Made by a program: the position numbers and the translations under genes
Notes under the pieces: generated by a model
What the model saw: only the letters and a program-made list of their open reading frames with translations
What the model was told of the DNA's origin: nothing
Databases searched by the model: none
From: Actinomycetota bacterium
GTDB taxonomy: Bacteria; Actinomycetota; Thermoleophilia; Solirubrobacterales; Thermoleophilaceae
Direction of reading: 5' to 3'
NCBI GenBank assembly: GCA_005883295.1
Contig: VAWV01000073.1
Location: 2,690 to 14,388 of the forward strand
DNA: 11,699 nt
Shown: positions 6,498 through 11,699 of the stretch, in pieces
Numbering within the stretch: position 1 is the stretch's first letter
How the letters are laid out: each line of letters begins with the position of its first letter

Positions 6498-7351
6498 GCG
6501 CGCAGCCGCACCGCATCCTCGTCGTCGCCAACGAGACGGTTGGCGGGCGTGCCCTGATCGAGACGGTCAAGCGCCGGGCTGAGGAGGCGCACGAGCGCGG
6601 AGAGCCGTTCGAGGTCACCGTGATCTGCCCGCAGAACGAGCCGCGCAGCGGCTACGTGATCTACGAGGACTCCGTGCGCAAGGCCGCCGAGAACCGGTTG
6701 GCCACCACGCTCGGGCAGCTGCGCGAGGTGGGCATCGAGGCGGACGGGGAGGTCATGGACCCCGACCCCTACTCGGCGACCATGGACGCGATCGCGACCT
6801 ACGGGGCCGACGAGATCATCATCTCCACCCACCCGGGGACCCGCTCGGGCTGGCTGCGGCGGGACCTGATCGACCGGGTGCGGGAGGACTCCGGCCTTCC
6901 CGTCGAGCACTTGGTGGTGGACCTGGACGCCGACCGCGCGCACATGACCCGCACGCTCGTGGTCGCCAACCAGACGGTCGGCGGCGGCCCGCTCATCGAG
7001 CTCCTCAAGCGGAAGGGCACCGAGGGGCCGCACAACTTCGTGGTGATCCTCCCCCAGGGCGAGGGCGGCGAGCACGGCGACGCCGAGGCCCGCCTGGCGC
7101 ACACCCTCGACCTGCTCCACGGCGCCGGGCTCGAGGCGGTCGGCCAGGTGATGGACCCGGACCCATTCACGGCCGTGCAGAACGCGCTGCAGTTCTACCC
7201 GGCCGACGAGATCGTGGTCTCCACCTTCCCCGACGAGCGCTCGGGCTGGCTCCGGAGCCACCTGATCGAGCGGATCAAGGCGTCCACGTCAAAGCCGGTC
7301 GAGCACGTGGTGGTCACCGCGGAGCAGGCGCGCGAGGGGGCGACCGCCTGA
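6494..7351 (+). CDS. tandem universal-stress-like protein inside the oxidase operon
   Basis: 285 residues from ATG 6494, which overlaps the expected coxA stop (ATGA). The protein is an internal duplication of one Rossmann-like domain. Repeat 1 is about residues 7-142 and repeat 2 about 153-274. They share VVANxTVGG (10-18, 156-164), MDPDP (88-92, 220-224), ADEI (105-108, 237-240) and RSGWLR (117-122, 249-254). The pattern resembles actinobacterial UspA-superfamily proteins, with the GxRSxWLR stretch in the place of the usual nucleotide-binding loop. There is no membrane span, so it should be cytoplasmic. No Shine-Dalgarno is seen, so it is probably translated by coupling. In this sequence its frame is continuous with coxA because of the coxA indel. 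Its last base is shared with the coxC ATG (TGATG). Its place between subunits I and III suggests a role tied to the oxidase or energy state; the biochemical role is unknown. Confidence 0.85.
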   Translation: MSAQPHRILVVANETVGGRALIETVKRRAEEAHERGEPFEVTVICPQNEPRSGYVIYEDSVRKAAENRLATTLGQLREVGIEADGEVMDPDPYSATMDAIATYGADEIIISTHPGTRSGWLRRDLIDRVREDSGLPVEHLVVDLDADRAHMTRTLVVANQTVGGGPLIELLKRKGTEGPHNFVVILPQGEGGEHGDAEARLAHTLDLLHGAGLEAVGQVMDPDPFTAVQNALQFYPADEIVVSTFPDERSGWLRSHLIERIKASTSKPVEHVVVTAEQAREGATA

Positions 7352-7968
7352 TGGAGTCCGCCTCGGTCGCCGTCGAGCACGCCGCCGAGCACGAGCACCA
7401 CGGCCCGCCCCCCGCCAACCGCTCCTCGCGGGTCGAGGCCCAGTTCCTCGGGATGCTGCTTTTCATCATCTCGGAGGTGATGCTGTTCGGCTCGTTCTTC
7501 ACCGCCTACTTCTTCATCCGGGTGGTGGGGCACGCCCACTGGCCCGCGACCGGCACCAAGCTCCCCGTCGCGGTCGCCGGCGTGAACACCGCGATCCTCG
7601 TGTCGTCGAGCCTCACCATGCACTGGGCGCTGCTCTCGGCCAAGAACGAGAACCGCTTCGGCATGCGCGCCGGGCTCGCCAGCACGTTCCTGCTGGGGGT
7701 CACCTTCCTGACCGTGCAGATCAACGAGTACGTCCATGTCGGCTTCGCGCCACACGACCACGCTCAGGGCACGATCTTCTATGGGCTCACGGGGCTCCAC
7801 GGCGCCCACGTGTTCGTGGGCCTCAACCTGCTGCTGTTCGCCACGATCAGGGCCTTCCGGGGACACTTCAACGCCAAGGAGCACCGCGGTGTGGAGGTGC
7901 CCGGGATCTACTGGCACTTCGTCGACGTGATGTGGATCGTCGTGTACACGACGATCTACGTCATCTAG
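7351..7968 (+). CDS. coxC: cytochrome c oxidase subunit III
   Basis: 205 residues; the ATG shares one base with the Usp-like stop. Subunit III has no metal and stabilises subunit I and its proton uptake. There are about five helices (roughly 30-55, 71-93, 105-125, 140-164, 184-204), the short bacterial form. Diagnostic motifs are the first helix FLGMLLFIISEVMLFGSFF, YGLTGLHGAHVFVGL in the fourth helix, and the final WHFVDVMWIVVY. The N-terminus (about 25 residues) carries a His/Glu-rich stretch (EHAAEHEHHGPPP) that is extra to the core. A weak SD (GAGGGGG) lies about 10 bases before the start. The stop abuts the GTG of the following 36-residue ORF. The assignment is secure. Confidence 0.96.
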   Translation: MESASVAVEHAAEHEHHGPPPANRSSRVEAQFLGMLLFIISEVMLFGSFFTAYFFIRVVGHAHWPATGTKLPVAVAGVNTAILVSSSLTMHWALLSAKNENRFGMRAGLASTFLLGVTFLTVQINEYVHVGFAPHDHAQGTIFYGLTGLHGAHVFVGLNLLLFATIRAFRGHFNAKEHRGVEVPGIYWHFVDVMWIVVYTTIYVI

Positions 7969-8079
7969 GTGCTCAACCCGCTCCGATCGGAGGCGGAGGC
8001 GTTCCGCTTTCTCGTCTGGGTCGTCGTGGTCGCGGGCGTCGTGATCGCGACCGTCCTGATCGTCCGATCGGTCAGCTGA
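7969..8079 (+). CDS. 36-residue single-span membrane peptide after coxC
   Basis: Starts with GTG directly after the coxC stop (TAG then GTG), as the ORF at 236 does after its neighbour. It has a polar NPLRSEAEAFR head (residues 3-13) followed by one hydrophobic helix (14-32, VVVVAGVVIATVLIV) and a short RSVS end. The codon pattern is GC3-rich, like its neighbours. Its place as the fifth gene of a caa3 operon suggests a small oxidase subunit (subunit IV-like) or an assembly peptide; this is inference. The stop overlaps the probable CTG start of the phosphatase gene (CTGA), and a 20-bp palindrome covers that junction. I cannot name a family. Confidence 0.6.
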   Translation: MLNPLRSEAEAFRFLVWVVVVAGVVIATVLIVRSVS

Positions 8080-8085
8080 CCGATC
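8066..8085. repeat. perfect 20-bp palindrome over a stop/start junction
   Basis: GATCGGTCAGCTGACCGATC is exactly self-complementary and covers the stop of the 36-residue ORF and the CTG start of the phosphatase gene. In RNA it would make an 8-bp stem with an AGCU loop holding part of the start region. It could modulate coupled translation or bind a dimeric protein. Chance cannot be excluded. Confidence 0.5.
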
Positions 8086-8846
8086 TCGAGCTGGCGGTTC
8101 GCGCCGCCCGAGCCGCGGGGGCGCTGCTCGTGGAGCGCTTCGGCGGGCCGGCGGCCGGACTCGGCCGCAAGTCCTCGGCCACCGACATGGTCTCGGACTC
8201 GGACCGGCAGGCCGAGGCGGCGATCGTGGAGCTGATCCAGCGCGAGCGTCCCGAGGACGGGATCGTCGGCGAGGAGGGCGCCGCCGCGTCATCTTCGAGC
8301 GGAAGGCGCTGGGTGATCGACCCGCTCGACGGGACCACCAACTACCTGTACGGCTTCCCGATGTGGGCCGTGAGCGTGGCGGTCGAGGACGAGGCGGGCT
8401 CATTGGCCGGCGTGGTGCTCGACCCGGTGCGCGACGAGCTCTTCGGCGCGGAGCGCGGCTCCGGCGCGACGCTCAACGGGGTGGCGATGAGGGTACGGGA
8501 GGGCACTCCGCTCGAGCGGTCGCTGGTGGCCACCGGCTTCTCGTACGACGCGCGCCGGCGCACTGAGCAGGCGCGCGTGCTCGAGCGGGTCATCCCGCAC
8601 GTCCGCGACGTGCGCCGTGGCGGCGCGGCCGCGCTGGACCTGGCGTGGGTGGCCTCCGGGCGACTCGACGGCTACTACGAGCGCGGCCTGCAGCCATGGG
8701 ACTGGGCGGCGGGACGGCTGCTGGTCACCGAGGCCGGCGGCGCCGTGGCCGAGCTCACGGGCGAGCCACCCGGCCTCGTGGCGGGCGCAGCGGAGCTCGC
8801 GGCCGGATTGCTGGGGCTGCTCGGCGAGGATCCGCACGGGGTGTAG
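8076..8846 (+). CDS. inositol monophosphatase family protein
   Basis: 256 residues. This is a Mg2+/Li+-sensitive phosphatase fold that removes phosphate from inositol phosphate or related sugar phosphates. Seen: the metal Glu in GEEG (Glu66/Glu67), the metal motif DPLDGTTN (Asp82, Asp85, Thr87), and the second signature WDWAAGRLLVTEAGG (Asp209). The frame has no ATG, GTG or TTG between an ATG at 7932, which lies inside coxC in the wrong context, and a GTG that would delete the first helix. CTG at 8076 gives a normal N-terminus (MTDLELAVRAARAAG) and a 4-base overlap (CTGA) with the upstream stop. That makes a CTG start most likely. The active site is complete. Substrate is unknown: inositol-1-phosphate, histidinol phosphate or 3'-phosphoadenosine phosphate are all possible for the superfamily. 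Confidence 0.9.
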   Translation: MTDLELAVRAARAAGALLVERFGGPAAGLGRKSSATDMVSDSDRQAEAAIVELIQRERPEDGIVGEEGAAASSSSGRRWVIDPLDGTTNYLYGFPMWAVSVAVEDEAGSLAGVVLDPVRDELFGAERGSGATLNGVAMRVREGTPLERSLVATGFSYDARRRTEQARVLERVIPHVRDVRRGGAAALDLAWVASGRLDGYYERGLQPWDWAAGRLLVTEAGGAVAELTGEPPGLVAGAAELAAGLLGLLGEDPHGV

Positions 8847-8855
8847 CCTCGGGCG

Positions 8856-10064
8856 GTGGCCCTCGCCGTCACCGCGCCCCTGAGAAGCGAGCTCCGGCGA
8901 GCGCTGCCCGAGCGGCCCTTCGAGCTTCGCTTCTGGGACGGGACGTCCGTGCCGGCCACCACCGACTCGGGCCCCACGTTCTCGTTCCGCTCGCCTCGAG
9001 CGATCGCCCACGTGCTGCGATCGCCGGGCGAGCTCGGCTTCGGTCGCGCCTACGTCTCCGGCCTCCTCGAGGTGGACGACCTCGACGCCGCCGTCCAGCT
9101 CGTGGATGGCTGGCGCCCCCCGCCGCTGGGGATGCGCGAGCGCGCCCGCCTGGGGCTCGCCCTCGTCCGCGCCTGCGGCATCGTGCGCCCGCCTCGCGTG
9201 CCGGCTGCGGAGCTGCGGCTGCGCGGCGCCCGGCACACGCTCCGACGCGACGCCCGCGCCGTCCGCCATCACTACGACGTCCCGACCGAGCTGTTCGAGC
9301 TGTTCCTGGACCGCTCGATGACCTACAGCTGCGCCATCTTCTCGCGCGGGGCGACGACGCTCGAGGAGGCGCAGGAGACCAAGCTCGACCTGGTGTGCAC
9401 GAAGCTGGGGCTGCAGGCCGGCGAGCGGGTGGTGGACATCGGCTGCGGCTGGGGCAGCTTCGCCATGCACGCGGCGTCCCGGTACGGCGCCCGCGTGCTC
9501 GGCATAACGCTCTCCGCGGCGCAGGTGGAGTACGCGCGGCGCCGCGCCGCCGAGGCGGGCCTGTCCGAGCTGGTCGAGTTCCGGGTGCTCGACTACCGCG
9601 AGCTCGGTGGAGAGCCGTTCGACGCTGTCGCCAGCATCGGCATGGTCGAGCATGTGGGCGAGGAGCGCATCGATCTCTACGCCCAGCGGCTGGCCGCGAT
9701 GCTCCGGCCCGGCGGCCGCCTACTCAATCACGGCATCGGCCAGCTGAAGTACGGCGACGACGAGGAGGCCGGCCCCTTCTCGGAGCGCTACGTGTTCCCC
9801 GACGGTGAGCCGCTCCACCTGTCGCGGGTGCTGCTCGCGCTCGAGCGCGCGGGCTTCGTGACCGAGCACGTGGAGGGGTTCGCCGCCGACTACGCGGAGA
9901 CGACGCGCCACTGGGCCGAGCGCTTCGACGCGCGCTTCGACGACGCGGCGCGGATCGCCGGGCCGGAGCGCGCCCGCGTGTGGCGCCTTTACCTGCACGC
10001 CGCGCGGCAGGGCTTCCTCACCGGCTTCGAGTCCGTCTACCAGGTGCGCTGCCGGCGCCCGTAG
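8856..10064 (+). CDS. cfa: cyclopropane-fatty-acyl-phospholipid synthase family methyltransferase
   Basis: 402 residues, GTG start 9 bases after the phosphatase stop. The enzyme transfers a methylene group from S-adenosylmethionine to a double bond of membrane phospholipid acyl chains. An N-terminal lipid-binding part (about 1-130) precedes HHYD (138-141) and the methyltransferase core. SAM motif I is VVDIGCGWGSF (192-202), followed by ITLSAAQ (217-223). Residues matching the bicarbonate/active site of the E. coli enzyme are present: Cys159 (YSCA), Glu265 (EHVG), His292 (NHGIG) and Tyr346 (ADYAETTRHW). Length fits the family. It converges with the EamA-type gene, stop to stop, over 6 bases. 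The specific product could also be another SAM-dependent acyl modification, such as a branched methyl group. Confidence 0.93.
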   Translation: MALAVTAPLRSELRRALPERPFELRFWDGTSVPATTDSGPTFSFRSPRAIAHVLRSPGELGFGRAYVSGLLEVDDLDAAVQLVDGWRPPPLGMRERARLGLALVRACGIVRPPRVPAAELRLRGARHTLRRDARAVRHHYDVPTELFELFLDRSMTYSCAIFSRGATTLEEAQETKLDLVCTKLGLQAGERVVDIGCGWGSFAMHAASRYGARVLGITLSAAQVEYARRRAAEAGLSELVEFRVLDYRELGGEPFDAVASIGMVEHVGEERIDLYAQRLAAMLRPGGRLLNHGIGQLKYGDDEEAGPFSERYVFPDGEPLHLSRVLLALERAGFVTEHVEGFAADYAETTRHWAERFDARFDDAARIAGPERARVWRLYLHAARQGFLTGFESVYQVRCRRP

Positions 10065-10074
10065 CGCCTGCTAC
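10061..10074. terminator. tiny hairpin spanning two convergent stop codons
   Basis: GTAGC (10061-10065), loop GCCT, GCTAC (10070-10074). Each arm contains the TAG stop of one of the convergent genes. A 5-bp stem without a T-run is weak, but there is no other room for a terminator in the 6-base gap. Confidence 0.2.
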
Positions 10075-10922
10075 ACGCCCGCGGCGAGCTCGCACACCGA
10101 GCGAGCGCGCGTGAGGACCACCGATCCCGCGAGGACGAGCGCCAGGCCGGTCGCAAGCGGCACGCCGACCAGCGCGGCGGTCCCCCAGTCCTCGCGCAGG
10201 TAGAGCGGCTCGATCAGGATCGGCAGGAACGTCTGGAGCCCGAACGAGATCGGAATCACCGTTGTGGCCCGGCGGCGCTGCAGCGCCGTCATCTCGGTCA
10301 CGGTCGCGGCGACGCCGACCGCCGCCGCGACCGCGCCCCATGCCGCGGCCAGGATCCAGTGCGAGGCGGCGACGTCGTCGCTGAGGAGCTTGGTGGCGAT
10401 GTTCGTTGCCCCAAAGCCGAGCGCGGACGCCACGATCACCAGCATGGCCGAGTCCAGACGGCCACCGCGGAGCGCGAACGGCGCCACGGCGAGGACTCCG
10501 AGCACTGCCATGATCGAGATCGCGCTGGCCCCGCTGCGGAGCGCCTCGTTGTGCGCCGGCGCGCCCCATCCCAGGAGCGCGATCCCCACGCAGATCGTGG
10601 CGACCCCCGCCAGCTCACCACGGGTCACGCGCTCACCGAGAACTCGCCAGCCGATCGCCACGAGCACCACGAGGCCGGCAGCCAGGGCAGGCTGCACGAC
10701 CACGAACGGCGCGCCCGCGAACGCCAGCACCTGGAGCCCGAAACCGAGTCCCCCGAGCACTAGGCCGGCGATCCAGCGACGCCTGCGCGCGAGCCGGGCG
10801 AGGAGCTTCAGGCGCAGGCCCTCATCGGCCGGCGCCTCGCGCGCGTCGAGCGCCTGAAGGGCGCTGCCGACGTTGAACAGGACCCCGGCCGCAAGCGCGG
10901 CCAGTAGGCCGGCCCAGGGCAC
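10071..10922 (-). CDS. EamA/DMT-superfamily (NIPA-like) membrane transporter
   Basis: 283 residues, GTG start at 10922. It has about nine or ten hydrophobic helices in two halves. The first half (about 3-120) includes VVVQPALAAGLVVLVAIGWRVLGERVTRGELAGV (73-106), the typical EamA end of a domain with the Glu of LGERV. The second half (about 135-270) includes the repeat-like ISFGLQTFLPILIEPLYLREDWG (225-247). A cytoplasmic Arg/Lys-rich loop (about 36-49) follows the first helix, as in DMT members related to NIPA magnesium transporters. The substrate cannot be read from sequence. The start is 8 bases after the desaturase stop, so the two genes should be one transcript. Confidence 0.82.
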   Translation of the reverse strand: MPWAGLLAALAAGVLFNVGSALQALDAREAPADEGLRLKLLARLARRRRWIAGLVLGGLGFGLQVLAFAGAPFVVVQPALAAGLVVLVAIGWRVLGERVTRGELAGVATICVGIALLGWGAPAHNEALRSGASAISIMAVLGVLAVAPFALRGGRLDSAMLVIVASALGFGATNIATKLLSDDVAASHWILAAAWGAVAAAVGVAATVTEMTALQRRRATTVIPISFGLQTFLPILIEPLYLREDWGTAALVGVPLATGLALVLAGSVVLTRARSVCELAAGV

Positions 10923-10930
10923 CGCGCCGC

Positions 10931-11699
10931 CTACCCCGCCGCGGCGGCTGCGAGCTTACGCTCGCGGCGCTCCGGATCGATCCGTACGACGTCCCACACG
11001 AGGCCGAGGCGCTCGAGTGCGCCGATGACCACCGCCGAGAAGTCCACCTGCCGCCGGCCGAAGCCGTGCCGCGCGGAGGTTGGGAAGGCGTGGTGGTTGT
11101 TGTGCCAGGCCTCCCCGAACGTGAAGGGGGAGAGCCACGCGAGGTTGCGCGACTCGTCGTTCGTCGCGTACGGGCTCCGCCCGAAGAAGTGGCAGAGGGA
11201 GTTGATGCAGAACGTGAACTGGTGGCACAGGAAGATCCGCACGGCGCCGCCCCAGAGCATCGCGGTCAGCCCACCGAGCACCGACCCGGTGAGGGCCACG
11301 CCGAGCCCGAACGGCAGCGCGAGGCCCGCCAGGGCCCAGAGCAGGAAGGTCCTGTCCACGGCTCGCACGACGGGATCGCGCAGCAGGTCCTTCGCGTAGC
11401 GCCCCTCCTCGGCCGTGTCGTCGTTGAACCAGACCCAGCCGACGTGGGCGTGGAACAGCCCGCGGATGGCGCCCCGCAACCCGTGGCCGTGACCGACGTG
11501 GGGACTGTGCGGATCGCCTTCCTGGTCGGAGAACGCATGGTGCTTGCGGTGGTAGGCCACCCACTCGATCACCGGCCCCTCGACCGCTGCGGACCCGAGA
11601 ATCGCGAACAGCGCGCGAAGGGGGGCCGAAGTCTTGAAGCTCCGGTGCGTGAACAGGCGGTGGTAGCCCACGGTCACCCCGAAGCCGATCGGGACGTAC
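10931..11699 (-). CDS. membrane fatty-acid (acyl-CoA) delta-9-type desaturase, N-terminus outside the window
   Basis: 255 residues are visible and the frame is still open at the window edge (YVPIGFG precedes the GTG codon at 11677), so the true start lies beyond 11699. This is a di-iron enzyme that puts a cis double bond into an acyl chain, using O2 and an electron donor. All three histidine boxes are present: HRLFTH, HRKHH (in AYHRKHHAFSD) and HNNHH (in GEAWHNNHHAFP), plus the HQFTFCINSLCHFFG helix typical of the stearoyl-CoA desaturase class. The C-terminus ends in an alanine run. It is first in a minus-strand pair with the EamA-type gene. Together with cfa next door it points to control of membrane unsaturation. 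Substrate position is inferred from the family. Confidence 0.93.
   Translation of the reverse strand, partial: YVPIGFGVTVGYHRLFTHRSFKTSAPLRALFAILGSAAVEGPVIEWVAYHRKHHAFSDQEGDPHSPHVGHGHGLRGAIRGLFHAHVGWVWFNDDTAEEGRYAKDLLRDPVVRAVDRTFLLWALAGLALPFGLGVALTGSVLGGLTAMLWGGAVRIFLCHQFTFCINSLCHFFGRSPYATNDESRNLAWLSPFTFGEAWHNNHHAFPTSARHGFGRRQVDFSAVVIGALERLGLVWDVVRIDPERRERKLAAAAAG

Noticed and set aside
5075..7261. A 728-codon open frame on the minus strand opposite coxA and the Usp-like gene
   Set aside because: It is low-complexity and rich in Arg, His, Glu, Asp and Pro, as expected of an antisense frame of GC3-rich genes. The plus strand encodes clear CoxA and Usp-like motifs.
7981..7992. CTCCGATCGGAG palindrome as a partner of the 20-bp palindrome bracketing the 36-residue ORF
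   Set aside because: The shared CCGATCGG core also occurs inside coxA and in the desaturase gene, so it is common in this codon usage and not specific to the pair.
7195..9653. Long minus-strand frames opposite coxC, the phosphatase and cfa
   Set aside because: They are shadow frames with biased composition. The plus strand has complete catalytic motifs for three enzyme families.

Overview
The window is GC-rich throughout. It uses GTG, TTG and probably CTG starts, and its genes are packed with stop/start overlaps. The caa3-type cytochrome oxidase operon, with a universal-stress-like gene inside it, looks like a high-GC actinobacterium. My best guess is class Thermoleophilia (Solirubrobacterales/Gaiellales-like); this is inference from protein style, not a database match.

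Layout. (a) 131-469, plus strand: two tiny membrane proteins, probably the tail of a respiratory (heme-copper oxidase) operon that begins upstream. (b) 490-2714, minus strand: a CBS-domain pair protein, a GYD-domain protein and a secreted lipase-like alpha/beta hydrolase. The hydrolase is broken by a frameshift that separates its nucleophile serine from its catalytic histidine. (c) 2895-3350, plus: a stand-alone AraC-type DNA-binding domain. (d) 3351-3632: a gene-free interval holding a 199-bp element bounded by a perfect 13-bp inverted repeat, with several strong hairpins inside. Its right arm abuts a TATAAA box upstream of coxB. (e) 3633-8079, plus: coxB (subunit II fused to cytochrome c), coxA (subunit I), a tandem universal-stress-like protein, coxC (subunit III) and a 36-residue membrane peptide, all touching or overlapping. 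(f) 8076-10064, plus: an inositol-monophosphatase-family enzyme and a cyclopropane-fatty-acid synthase. (g) 10071-11699, minus: an EamA/DMT-type membrane protein and a membrane fatty-acid desaturase that runs off the window edge.

How it fits together. Region (e) encodes the membrane core of an A2-type caa3 oxygen reductase: CuA and a covalent heme c on subunit II, the heme a/a3-CuB centre on subunit I, and subunit III. A Usp-like protein and small membrane peptides are co-translated with it. The AraC-type gene and the inverted-repeat element sit directly upstream and may control it. Two genes in (f) and (g) modify membrane acyl chains (cyclopropanation, desaturation), so envelope lipids and respiration are the themes of the window.

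Caution. Two genes, coxA and the lipase, show out-of-frame internal losses. In coxA this joins the reading frame to the downstream Usp gene and makes an apparent 897-residue CoxA-Usp fusion. I regard that as an indel or assembly effect until reads show otherwise.
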